Source: a virus
Direction: 5' to 3' (one strand)
IMG/VR virus record: IMGVR_UViG_3300047462_000129
Coordinates: 1-28,136 of that record
DNA: 28,136 nt
Both the position numbers and the translations under genes were made by a program. The notes below the pieces were generated by a model. That model made no database searches, was not told the origin of the DNA, and saw nothing but the letters and a program-made list of their open reading frames with translations. Positions 9,030 to 16,279 of this stretch are shown piece by piece; the stretch's first letter is position 1; each line of letters starts with the position of its first letter.

Positions 9030-9212
9030 CCATTTTTGTTACTCCCATATATAGTATGGGGAGAAAACCTCTTCGGATTTTCTTCACTAGTTTCTTCTGG
9101 TTATTGCTAGTGTTCAGACTATTGCATCACCTTTTTATGGTGTTCTTTCGTTTAGTCGTTGTCGGTGCTTTCGCTTCCGAGGCGTTGTCCTCTGCAGGGT
9201 TTTCGCCGTATA

Positions 9213-9764
9213 TTAGAAAGAATTTTGCCAGCTCCTGGTAGACTTCTTAGAATTGCACGATTTACAGAGAGGTTGGATATTTTCTATATTATCCGAACCC
9301 CCGTACAATACAGCACGAATATGGTCTTTGGTAAGTTTTATTTCTGGTTCGCTTCTTTTACAACTTAGACAAGTCCAGTTATATTGAGCTTTTAGATTTT
9401 CCCATTCTCCTTTGGAATGAAAACCGCCATTTTTTAATAGTCTTACTTTCCTTCTGATTCTTTTCCCATCGTCTTGGTAATTATAACCGACAATCTCTCT
9501 TTCAAATCTTCGGTATTGTCCTTGACGATTTTTCTCTCTTGCTTCAGCAGTATCTTTTTTTCCTCGTCGGGCCGAGCCCATTTTATACTTTTGTTCTGGA
9601 GTGAAAGATTGTCTTAATCTTGCTTGTCTGATTTTTTCAATCGTTTCAGCACTATAAATGCCTTTCTTGCCTTTATTCCATACAGGATAGTTCTTTTTCC
9701 TACCTTTATGTGCGAGTGAAATTTTCAGCCGAGTTTCAGGGGAAGTTTTCTGACCTTTTCTCAT
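9213..9764 (-). CDS. Intron-encoded HNH homing endonuclease (NUMOD3 + HNH)
   Basis: A 183-residue basic protein. Residues about 3-60 contain NUMOD3-like DNA-binding repeats ('SPETRLKISLAHKG', 'SAETIEKIRQARL'). The C-terminal domain (about 130-178) is an HNH nuclease: Cys-x2-Cys (CLSCK), then KDHI with the catalytic-type His, then 'NIENIQPLCKSCN' with the second Cys-x2-Cys. It would cut intronless capsid alleles and so spread the intron. It lies inside the group I intron, and its last three codons plus stop double as the 5' strand of intron helix P3. A good promoter ends 6 bases before its start codon, so it may be expressed apart from the capsid transcript. Confidence 0.9.
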   Translation of the reverse strand: MRKGQKTSPETRLKISLAHKGRKKNYPVWNKGKKGIYSAETIEKIRQARLRQSFTPEQKYKMGSARRGKKDTAEAREKNRQGQYRRFEREIVGYNYQDDGKRIRRKVRLLKNGGFHSKGEWENLKAQYNWTCLSCKRSEPEIKLTKDHIRAVLYGGSDNIENIQPLCKSCNSKKSTRSWQNSF

Positions 9765-9770
9765 GCTTCT

Positions 9771-9799
9771 ATTGTACTAGTTTTCAAAGAACAAATCAA
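9771..9799 (-). promoter_or_regulatory. Promoter inside the intron for the HNH gene
   Basis: On the minus strand TTGATT (9794-9799) and TACAAT (9771-9776) are separated by exactly 17 bases, a near-consensus housekeeping-sigma promoter. The -10 box ends 6 bases before the endonuclease ATG at 9764, so transcription would begin at or within a base of the start codon and give a leaderless message. It lies in the unpaired 5' part of the intron. Confidence 0.55.
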
Positions 9800-9812
9800 A
9801 CATTTTTATCTT

Positions 9813-9883
9813 AAAGCTGGGGCCAAATACTGGTTTGTCGTTGTGACAATGTCCGCATTTGGAACCTGTCCATTTGGATTCAT
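9813..9883 (-). CDS. Major capsid protein, exon 1 (N-terminal 23 codons)
   Basis: An ATG at 9883 opens a frame coding 'MNPNGQVPNADIVTTTNQ' and on to Tyr-Leu-Ala-Pro-Ala plus two bases (TT). Unspliced, it would hit a stop two codons later. Spliced to 9029 it continues in frame into the capsid body, giving a normal-looking capsid N-terminus. The start follows an A/T-rich stretch without a Shine-Dalgarno, as for most genes here, and lies 32 bases below the end of the scaffold gene. Confidence 0.85.
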
Positions 9884-9914
9884 ATTTTTTTAATAAATTA
9901 CTTGATAATTAAGT

Positions 9915-10718
9915 TTATAATCTCAAATCCTTTTTCCATCCCATGAATCCAGGTGTTCTTTTTGGCGCGGCGTTTGCCGTACCGGTGCCTGAATTAGCCA
10001 TTGAGCGGGAGGCGATTTCATTCCTCTTCTGGCTGGTATTGTCCGAGCTTGATTTCTGAGCCTGATAAAGACGGAAGGCGGCATCAAAGTCTGCATAGCT
10101 TGTGATATTGCCTTCATCATCCTTTGGGGACAATTCTTTAATGAGGTCAAAGAACTCGCTGCGGGTCTTTTCTGAGGTCGGGGAGGTGAGGTCTACGCCG
10201 TATTTGTCTTCAATGGCTTCCACTTGGGAATCAATGAATGATTCAAATTGGCGGACTTCCTGATTCATGACTTTGTCTCGGTTCTTGATTTCCTCCAGTT
10301 CCTGCTTGAGAGCGTTATTCTGCTCCGCAATAGGCCCTAGAAGGCTTGTCTTGAATACCTCGTAGGCTTCTCGGTGTTCCGGCTTGTCGCCGTAAATCCT
10401 GAGCCATTCCCTGAGTCCTGGATCGTTCACATCTCCTCCGACTGATTTCTGAAACTTCTGGGCTTCGGTGAGCATCCGTATCTGTTCTTCCTTTTCTTGT
10501 AAGCGGGCGGCCAATTCAATGGCAGACTCGCGCTCTTGCTGATACTTCGCTTCCCATCGCCTGTAATGCCTGTTCTTTTTCGGCTCATCCTCTTCGGATT
10601 TGGCCTCTGAACTTTCCGCTTTCACAGCGTCCTTTTTATCTCCGAATATGTCGGCTTTGGAGTTATCCTCGGCTGGCAATCCTTTGAAAAAGTCTTCCAA
10701 TTCGTTTGTTTTTGACAT
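9915..10718 (-). CDS. Putative capsid scaffolding protein
   Basis: A 267-residue acidic, mostly helical protein. The N-terminus is acidic and disordered (ELEDFFKGLPAED), residues about 55-170 form coiled coil with runs of Glu, Gln and Arg, and the C-terminus is basic (around 'KRTPGFMGWKKDLRL'). An acidic coiled-coil with a basic tail immediately before the major capsid gene and after the portal is the classic profile of a scaffolding protein, whose basic tail binds the capsid. No protease motif is seen. The assignment rests on composition and gene order. Confidence 0.7.
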   Translation of the reverse strand: MSKTNELEDFFKGLPAEDNSKADIFGDKKDAVKAESSEAKSEEDEPKKNRHYRRWEAKYQQERESAIELAARLQEKEEQIRMLTEAQKFQKSVGGDVNDPGLREWLRIYGDKPEHREAYEVFKTSLLGPIAEQNNALKQELEEIKNRDKVMNQEVRQFESFIDSQVEAIEDKYGVDLTSPTSEKTRSEFFDLIKELSPKDDEGNITSYADFDAAFRLYQAQKSSSDNTSQKRNEIASRSMANSGTGTANAAPKRTPGFMGWKKDLRL

Positions 10719-10825
10719 AATTGTTTTCCGTACTCCTAGTAGTCGTAGTTTCCGTACTAATTATTGATAATTTCTCTTTCTCAGAGTTATGCTTCTTTTA
10801 CGCCTAGCTTTACAAAGGCAAACAC

Positions 10826-11002
10826 TTACTTATTCTTTTTCTTCTTCTCTAAAGCGCGTTCCATTGCTTTTCCTTTTTTGGTCTCTTTTGAACCTTTCAT
10901 ATAGCCCAGCTTATTTAGAGTTCCGTAGACTGCGTGCTCTCGTTTCTCCTTTGGCATATCGCTATATTCGTGTTCTAATTTGCTTTTAAGTGGTTCTGGC
11001 AT
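10826..11002 (-). CDS. Small basic protein, 58 aa, unknown
   Basis: ATG at 11002 to TAA at 10826, starting one base after the stop of the upstream 88-residue gene. The product is Lys/Glu-rich and helical, with 'KREHAVYGTLNKLGYMKGSK' in the middle and a poly-Lys end. It resembles small phage proteins made between portal and scaffold genes but I know no function. Downstream (10719-10825) is a short non-coding gap with the decamer tttccgtact repeated at 10726 and 10750. Confidence 0.65.
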   Translation of the reverse strand: MPEPLKSKLEHEYSDMPKEKREHAVYGTLNKLGYMKGSKETKKGKAMERALEKKKKNK

Positions 11003-11003
11003 A

Positions 11004-11270
11004 TTAGTATGTATTTCCTTTAATGACTTTCCCGACCTTTTTCTTGTTATCTAATGCTTTGGATTTGGCTTTTAATGCATGAGGAATTGATTTTGTAAAA
11101 TGTTTTGTTTCGTAATTTTTGAAAGGATTTGTTTTTGCAAAATACTCTTGTTCTGATTTATAACCTTCAGCTTTAACTCTTTTTGCTCTATCCCTTACAA
11201 GAGATCTTTCGGCTTTTTCATTTTGTCTTTCAAATTCCGCTGCCCTTCTTAACATTTCTGGTGTTGCCAT
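11004..11270 (-). CDS. Small basic helical protein, 88 aa, unknown
   Basis: A Lys/Arg-rich, almost wholly helical protein beginning 'MATPEMLRRAAEFERQNEKA' and including 'YFAKTNPFKNYETKHFTKS' in its centre. No known family, membrane segment or cysteine. It belongs to a run of three small basic genes between portal and scaffold. A DNA- or head-associated role would fit the charge but is unproven. Confidence 0.65.
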   Translation of the reverse strand: MATPEMLRRAAEFERQNEKAERSLVRDRAKRVKAEGYKSEQEYFAKTNPFKNYETKHFTKSIPHALKAKSKALDNKKKVGKVIKGNTY

Positions 11271-11271
11271 A

Positions 11272-11391
11272 TTATTTTAATTTAATCTTTACTTTTATTG
11301 ATTTCACTCCTTTCTCTAAGGCTTCCGACCGTGCCTTGTTTTTCACTTTCTTGTCTATCGCTTTGTCTAATTTTGAGTCTTCGTATTTCAT
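11272..11391 (-). CDS. Small Lys-rich protein, 39 aa, unknown
   Basis: ATG at 11391 overlaps the portal stop in an ATGA junction, and TAA lies at 11272, one base before the next start. The product (MKYEDSKLDKAIDKKVKN and on) is lysine-rich and helical. The coupled start and the gapless tiling with neighbours are the main reasons to call it a gene. Confidence 0.55.
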   Translation of the reverse strand: MKYEDSKLDKAIDKKVKNKARSEALEKGVKSIKVKIKLK

Positions 11392-13223
11392 GTGGGTAGT
11401 GCGTTAGTTGCTATGGGAACATTTGAGAGGGCTGCGCTTGCCGGAGGTTCCGCTAGGGTTCCAGGCTGTGCTCCTTGCTCTTGTGGCGGGGGTGCGCCAC
11501 CTGCTCCTGATGGCGGTGCTCCCGCTAACTGGGCTAATTGACCTTGCAGTTCTGGGAAATTGAGCTGGCCATAGGCTTGAGGGTTGGTCTGATAGAGCCA
11601 TGCTTGGGCGGCGGTTTTCTGCGGATCGGGAAAGTTCAAGATTGTAAGTAAAGTTTTAATATCAATGGCTTTCTGTTCCCACAATTCAAGAGCCTGATTC
11701 ATGGTGGTAATTTCATCCTTTGGCTTCATAGAATCTGGCGCAACTGATACAAGAAGCTGTCGGTCTAGGTCGGTATTCTTCAAAATGACATACTCAACCG
11801 CTTTCATCTGTCCCATGATGGCGGCAAAATGCTGTTCGGTGTAATAGACAGCGTACATCTGTACCAACCAGTTGAAGAGTGCTTTAGCAACCTGTTCAAG
11901 CCCCTCGCCGATTCCTCCTCCGATTCGCGATGAGGAGTATTGCTGGTTCAAAATCATGCCTCTGGCGGTGGTATCTTCATTGGCTGGTTCTGCGGTAATA
12001 CCCAAAGTACCAAAGGAGCTTCGCAAGTCCTGTTTATTGGTCTCCAATGCCTTGAAAACGGCATCGGGAACGCTTGGAGCGGGGAATCTGACTATGCCTT
12101 CATTCGGATTTCCTGAAGGGTCAAGCACAGGGTTGCCTTTCTGCATGGCCATAGCCGCCTGTTTTGCGGTCTCTTCGTTGTAATGGAGGCCGTTTAAGGC
12201 GATAGAATTGTTTGAGCGGTTCAAATTGACATCAATCTGCATCTCTCGCTGGGTCACGCGGTTCTGGTTCGGGATATTCTGCTCTATGAGGCCGGTAATA
12301 TCATGCGGCTGTTCCGATGAAGAGAATACCGAGAGAAATACATACGGCTTTTTCGGCTTGGCGAAGTGATTGATGGATTTTTCGCCTTCTTTTTCGTAAT
12401 TAAAATGAGGATTCTTTGATTTATCTAAAATCTTTCCTTTGAAGGTATAGAAGCAGTAATCATCGCTCCACCATTCGGTATAAGTGACGAGGGTGCCGAG
12501 CTTGCCTTCCACTTCATCGGTGATGAACTTCTCGTGCTTCGGAAAGAGGTCTATGAGTTTTGAGGCTGAGCATTGTTTTCGCTCTCCCACGACTTCCGAG
12601 GTTGAATCGCAATATGCGTCTATACGAGATGGTATGTCAAAAATGAGGTTCTTCGGCTCTACCACTTCAAGAGCTATCTCTTGGATGCTGGAGTCCCAGC
12701 CGATTTTGATGGCTCCGAGGAAGTTGAACGCCCATGATCTAGTCAATTCCTTGAGCTTCGTCCGCACAGCCAAAGAATCGGCATGGAACTGAAGCATAGT
12801 CTTCACATTGTTTGAAATAGCATTCCCTTTTTCGCTATTGTCCGAATAAACGACAGGTTCCGGGTTCTTGGCGAGAGCCGCCGGAAGGAAAGTTTCTAGT
12901 GATTCAAAAAGGAGATTGGCAGCAATAGGGGTACCATTCGTGGCCACATAAGTACCTACGCCCTGCTTGCCTTCATACCATTGCTTATTCGCTATCTGGC
13001 GAGGCTTGATTCGGCTTTCATAAGGAGCATAGGCGATTTCTTTCTGACGGGCTAAAAGGAGGAGTTCCTCATCGGAGAGGTCTAAGCTAAGCTCGTCCAT
13101 TTCTTCTCCTGTAACGCCTTCTTTGTTATCAACAACACCGCCAACAATCTTGTTAATTTTGCTTTTAACAAGTTGGGTCGGGCCGGTTACATTTAAGCTG
13201 ATAGGATCGTTGTTTTTATCCAT
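11388..13223 (-). CDS. Portal protein
   Basis: A 611-residue protein in the portal position, after the terminase and before scaffold and capsid. It has the usual portal features: an N-terminal region with 'EIAYAPYESRIKPRQIANKQWYEG'-type residues (about 63-86), a 'LTRSWAFNFLGAIKIGWD' strand-helix segment, and a long helix region ('NQNRVTQREMQIDVNLNRS', about 329-347) typical of portal stems. The last 50 residues are Pro/Gly/Ala/Gln-rich and probably disordered. Size and layout suggest the P22-like or Podoviridae-type portal group. Its start codon immediately follows a terminator-like hairpin and U-rich run, and no Shine-Dalgarno is visible. Confidence 0.8.
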   Translation of the reverse strand: MDKNNDPISLNVTGPTQLVKSKINKIVGGVVDNKEGVTGEEMDELSLDLSDEELLLLARQKEIAYAPYESRIKPRQIANKQWYEGKQGVGTYVATNGTPIAANLLFESLETFLPAALAKNPEPVVYSDNSEKGNAISNNVKTMLQFHADSLAVRTKLKELTRSWAFNFLGAIKIGWDSSIQEIALEVVEPKNLIFDIPSRIDAYCDSTSEVVGERKQCSASKLIDLFPKHEKFITDEVEGKLGTLVTYTEWWSDDYCFYTFKGKILDKSKNPHFNYEKEGEKSINHFAKPKKPYVFLSVFSSSEQPHDITGLIEQNIPNQNRVTQREMQIDVNLNRSNNSIALNGLHYNEETAKQAAMAMQKGNPVLDPSGNPNEGIVRFPAPSVPDAVFKALETNKQDLRSSFGTLGITAEPANEDTTARGMILNQQYSSSRIGGGIGEGLEQVAKALFNWLVQMYAVYYTEQHFAAIMGQMKAVEYVILKNTDLDRQLLVSVAPDSMKPKDEITTMNQALELWEQKAIDIKTLLTILNFPDPQKTAAQAWLYQTNPQAYGQLNFPELQGQLAQLAGAPPSGAGGAPPPQEQGAQPGTLAEPPASAALSNVPIATNALPT

Positions 13224-13231
13224 AAAATAAA

Positions 13232-13261
13232 GGCGGGCAAACCATTATTGGTCTACCCGCC
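13232..13261 (-). terminator. Terminator-like leader hairpin abutting the portal start
   Basis: On the minus strand a fully paired 13-bp stem (GGCGGGUAGACCA with UGGUUUGCCCGCC, two of the pairs G-U) with loop AUAA is followed by UUUAUUUU, and the portal ATG comes immediately after that U run. It lies about 30 nt downstream of the predicted start of transcription from the promoter at 13298-13327. It looks like an intrinsic terminator or attenuator at the head of the late operon. Confidence 0.7.
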
Positions 13262-13297
13262 TCTGTTAGGTTAAGGTCTTTATTCGGTTGTCCTTAC

Positions 13298-13327
13298 ATT
13301 ATACCATATCGCACTTTCATCGGTCAA
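13298..13327 (-). promoter_or_regulatory. Promoter of the portal/head operon
   Basis: Minus strand: TTGACC (13322-13327), an 18-base spacer, then TATAAT (13298-13303) preceded by TGG, which fits an extended -10. Transcription would start near 13290. The -35 box lies just past the stop codon of the secreted-protein gene. It is the strongest promoter I see in the window. Confidence 0.75.
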
Positions 13328-13329
13328 AT

Positions 13330-14004
13330 CTAATTCACTGAATTGGTGATAGTGAGAGAAGATGAGCCTTTTGAATCCGAAGCCGTGATAGTGATTGAGC
13401 CTGGATTTGAGAAGTTGAATGCTCCTTCTGCCATACCTTTCTGCGGAAGCATCCTATTGCTTGATGATACCGAAGTGATATTTGAAGTGTATGTCCATGC
13501 GAGATCGCCTTCATTCGGATAGATGGCGAAGCCCATGAGAGCATTGTTGTCCATCTTATCTCCTGAGACTTTCCAAGAGATGGCATTACCCTCGGCTGAA
13601 ATGTCGGTAATTCCGCTTCCTTGTTGGGGCTGGACGAGAATGACCGGATTCGTGCCATCGTACATTGATTGAGCCAATGTGTAGAGGTTTGCACTCTGGT
13701 CTAAAGTAACATTTGATTGCATAGGTGCTGACTGATTAGCTGGTAATTGAACTGGTTGATTTACTGGTTGAATAACAGGTTGAGTGACTGGCTGTGGCGC
13801 AGGGGTCATAGTATCTAAAAGCGTCACTTTCAAGAGCAAGAGCTGAACCAAATCATCGCTTGCTCCCAAGTCCTTGAGGAATCGGGTGATTCCATCAATC
13901 TGAGTTTGAGTAAAAGAATCCGCAAACACGAAGCCTGTGCCCATAAAGAACACGGCCGAAAACATAAACAAACCGACTATATAATTTTTCATAGGATTTT
14001 TCAT
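13330..14004 (-). CDS. Secreted protein with Patescibacteria-like N-terminal helix segment
   Basis: A 224-residue protein with a clear signal peptide: basic 'MKNPMKNYIVGLFMFSAVFF' start, hydrophobic core and a likely cleavage after 'VFA'. The mature N-terminus 'SFTQTQIDGITRFLKDLGAS' resembles the helical 'T..QI..I...L...GA' segment common in secreted proteins of Parcubacteria and relatives, from memory. Then comes a Pro/Gln/Val linker with repeated QPV, and a C-terminal Ig-like beta domain (about 125-224). It lies between the terminase and portal, where a secreted protein is unexpected. Possible roles are host-surface modification, superinfection exclusion or adhesion, none proven. An alternative start at Met5 would also keep the signal peptide. 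Confidence 0.75.
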   Translation of the reverse strand: MKNPMKNYIVGLFMFSAVFFMGTGFVFADSFTQTQIDGITRFLKDLGASDDLVQLLLLKVTLLDTMTPAPQPVTQPVIQPVNQPVQLPANQSAPMQSNVTLDQSANLYTLAQSMYDGTNPVILVQPQQGSGITDISAEGNAISWKVSGDKMDNNALMGFAIYPNEGDLAWTYTSNITSVSSSNRMLPQKGMAEGAFNFSNPGSITITASDSKGSSSLTITNSVN

Positions 14005-14016
14005 ATTACTTAATAA

Positions 14017-14193
14017 TTACTTATTGAAGAAAACCGCCTCATTTTTATCTACCTTTTTGATTTGGCCTTCAACAATATGTATTGTACATTGTCCATATAG
14101 CATGTCAAGAGCCTTAGTCTGCCTCAAAATAGCCAATAATTTGGCCTCTTTATCGCTTAAAATGATAGGTTGTGCAAGGTTTATTTCTATCAT
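14017..14193 (-). CDS. Small protein, 58 aa, unknown
   Basis: ATG at 14193 lies two bases after the terminase stop; TAA at 14017. The sequence starts 'MIEINLAQPIILSDKEAKLL' and ends 'KKVDKNEAVFFNK', a compact alpha/beta pattern without Cys clusters or membrane segment. No family recognised. Its tight packing between terminase and the secreted-protein gene supports it being real. Confidence 0.65.
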   Translation of the reverse strand: MIEINLAQPIILSDKEAKLLAILRQTKALDMLYGQCTIHIVEGQIKKVDKNEAVFFNK

Positions 14194-14195
14194 GG

Positions 14196-15800
14196 TTAGA
14201 ATGCCATATCGCCTATATCCACTATTCTAGCACCTCTTCGGTCTCCTTCCCTGAACAAGTCTCCTCCAATCTGATCTAAAGGGTCAGAATTGATGATTTT
14301 GGCCGAATCTTCATAATACTTGTCCATGCCGATATACGCGTAGACGGTGGCCAAAGCCCAGTGATCAGGCCCTTTTCTTTTCCATACCCATCTCCACCCG
14401 TACAAAGGCTCATTCTCATCAATAATCTCCTTTACCCGATACATATTGAGCCAATGCTCAAAGTAGGGCTTCCAATCGTCTTTTGTGCCATTGAGGGTGA
14501 TTTGGTGCTCATTGAATTGGTCTACGAGAAGTTGGATAATCCTGTTTCTATCAGCTAAAACTCGTCCAGCTTCCTCTCCTTTGCCCCATCGCCTCAATTC
14601 TTTTGTTCTAGTCTCTTTGGTGAACCAGCAGAGAAATACTCGGCCTTTATATTTGGCTTGGAGCTTCCTGATACCGATAAGGTCGCCTCCCTGGTCAGAT
14701 ACGAGGATTGAATTGGGATAGGTTTTAAGGAGTTTTTCTATCTTGTCGTAGGGGTCATAGCCTTCTTTCTGTCCGCTTTCTTCCACGCTTTCGCAATATC
14801 CATGAAAGAATATGCCCTGTTTATTCATCAACACATAATGGAGATTGTGTCCAGTGTCTAGTCCGATGATGATTCGGCCTTCTTGTTTGTTCACTTCTTT
14901 GGAAAGGGAGGATTCAAGGATTGGCAGAGACAACATATCGTTCGGATTCACATACGGAAGCCCTGCTACGAAGTTGTAGAAATACTCTTTGGTTTTTGTA
15001 GCTTTATATTCAGCTATCTTCTCTGCCTTGACAGAAGGGTTAATCCAAAGCGGAATCCAGTAGCCTGACCATTCGCCTTTTGAGGTGGCAATCCACTCGC
15101 CCATTCTTCTCTCTTCATCGGTAATCTCGCTATGGCAATGAGGGCAGATATAGAGCTTATTCACATAGTCTATGCAGGATTCGTCCATCACATAGGTCTT
15201 TCCGCAGTTATGGGTTATATGCCATTTCTTCTGATCCGAGAGCATCCAGAACTTGTCTACGCCGAAATCAGGTCTTGTAGGGTTAGAGAATACCCACTTG
15301 TAGCCAAACTTGGAGTGTTGTAAGCGTGAGTCGTAAATCTCCAATATATTTTGGGGAGCTTTGTCATATTCATCCGCCACGAGCATATCAAGTGAAATCA
15401 TGATGGCTGCCCGTTCTGTCATCGCGCCGAGATAGTGAATATAGTTATTGCCTATCTGCTTTTGCGTGATGCTATCCTTATCCTTCATCAGCTTTTCAAT
15501 GATGGGATTCTGCTGAGCCATACGATTGACCTTTGAGCCGACGAACTTCTGCACCATGTCCACTGTCGGCAATATGTAGCCGATGTCTATGCCTCGGTTA
15601 TCAGCCAGCCAAATACTTTTCAATATGGCCATTGTTGAGAATCCTATCTGGCCGGCTTTCAGGCAGCAGAGATACTTTGAATTGTCCCTATAAATATCAA
15701 AGAGATAGCGATGGTTCTTGAAGTCCAGTTCAGAGCCGGTTTCAGTCTTTATCTGATTGTTTTGAAGCCATGTGATTATGGAAATCTGATCTAAGAGCAT
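14196..15800 (-). CDS. terL: Terminase large subunit (GpA-like)
   Basis: A 534-residue packaging motor. ATPase: Walker A-like 'CLKAGQIGFST' (residues 46-56), a lambda GpA-type variant without GKT; Walker B 'LVADEYD' with Asp143-Glu144. Residues about 197-222 include Cys/His pairs ending in CPHC, a zinc-binding insert as in GpA. Nuclease domain: Asp315 (IIGLDTG), Asp369 (LVSDQGGD) and Asp479 (GPDHW) are the likely metal-binding acids. It would cut and translocate phage DNA at the portal vertex. Gene order terminase, secreted protein, portal is normal apart from the inserted gene. Which kind of DNA end it makes cannot be told here. Confidence 0.92.
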   Translation of the reverse strand: MLLDQISIITWLQNNQIKTETGSELDFKNHRYLFDIYRDNSKYLCCLKAGQIGFSTMAILKSIWLADNRGIDIGYILPTVDMVQKFVGSKVNRMAQQNPIIEKLMKDKDSITQKQIGNNYIHYLGAMTERAAIMISLDMLVADEYDKAPQNILEIYDSRLQHSKFGYKWVFSNPTRPDFGVDKFWMLSDQKKWHITHNCGKTYVMDESCIDYVNKLYICPHCHSEITDEERRMGEWIATSKGEWSGYWIPLWINPSVKAEKIAEYKATKTKEYFYNFVAGLPYVNPNDMLSLPILESSLSKEVNKQEGRIIIGLDTGHNLHYVLMNKQGIFFHGYCESVEESGQKEGYDPYDKIEKLLKTYPNSILVSDQGGDLIGIRKLQAKYKGRVFLCWFTKETRTKELRRWGKGEEAGRVLADRNRIIQLLVDQFNEHQITLNGTKDDWKPYFEHWLNMYRVKEIIDENEPLYGWRWVWKRKGPDHWALATVYAYIGMDKYYEDSAKIINSDPLDQIGGDLFREGDRRGARIVDIGDMAF

Positions 15801-15803
15801 GTA

Positions 15804-16004
15804 TCATTTCTTTTCTATAAGCTGATAAAAGGCATCCTGATATGAAAGATTATTTTTATCTTTGTATCGGTCTATTTCTATGGAAGTTAGAACTTTAATC
15901 TTTTCATCGTTCTTATAAACAACTGCCTCAAGAGTAGAGTGGTCTAATTCCACCTTATATCCTTTGTCTAATAAATCTTGATTTAATCTGGCTTCGTCTT
16001 TCAT
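15804..16004 (-). CDS. Small protein, 66 aa, unknown
   Basis: A 66-residue charged protein starting 'MKDEARLNQDLLDKGYKVEL', with a probable beta-beta-alpha pattern and no Cys or membrane segment. It ends three bases before the terminase start and follows the 88-residue gene by six bases, so it is part of the packaging operon. No family recognised. Confidence 0.65.
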   Translation of the reverse strand: MKDEARLNQDLLDKGYKVELDHSTLEAVVYKNDEKIKVLTSIEIDRYKDKNNLSYQDAFYQLIEKK

Positions 16005-16010
16005 TTCTTT

Positions 16011-16277
16011 TTATTGAATCTCTTTCGGTTCCCAATTCACCTTTGAGCCGTCGGTCTTGGTGCATTCAATATAAGCTTCTTTCATATCTTCTAGGCGAAA
16101 CTTTTTCTCTTCGGGCGAATCAATATCTATCTTAGTTGCCATAATGTTTTTACCTTTCCATACTTCTGGTTCATGAAACTCATCGCCGCAGAGCATATAA
16201 TATAATCCTTCCGGCATTTCTTGCGGATTCTTTACTAGAAAGACTTGGAACGGATGCTGTTGTAGATAATCATTCAT
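16011..16277 (-). CDS. Small protein, 88 aa, unknown
   Basis: An 88-residue acidic protein. The N-terminal part 'FQVFLVKNPQEMPEGLYYML' suggests a beta-rich fold, and the C-terminus ('EAYIECTKTDGSKVNW') is charged. No recognised motif. It lies directly downstream of the HNH gene and upstream of the terminase. Confidence 0.6.
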   Translation of the reverse strand: MNDYLQQHPFQVFLVKNPQEMPEGLYYMLCGDEFHEPEVWKGKNIMATKIDIDSPEEKKFRLEDMKEAYIECTKTDGSKVNWEPKEIQ

Positions 16278-16279
16278 AG

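Larger units (their letters stand above)
9030..9812 (-). ncRNA. Group I intron in the major capsid gene
   Basis: A 783-nt self-splicing intron read on the minus strand. Much of the core can be paired by eye: P3 UUCUUUC/GAAAGAA (9216-9222 with 9143-9149), P6 UCGG/CCGA capped by a GC-GAAA-GC hairpin (9162-9180), P7 GACUA/UAGUC (9153-9157 with 9117-9121), P8 CACC/GGUG (9128-9142), and P9 CACUAG/CUAGUG (9085-9090 with 9107-9112). P4/P5 are probably GGCG/CGCC with a short CC/GG hairpin, which is less certain. Two more hairpins follow before the 3' end. The 5' exon ends in U and the intron ends in G, as the class requires. GAAGC just before the endonuclease start can pair with the exon end GCUUU as P1, though the P1 loop would be long. 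An HNH gene occupies the 5' half. Exact splice sites are inferred from frame and rules. Confidence 0.85.
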
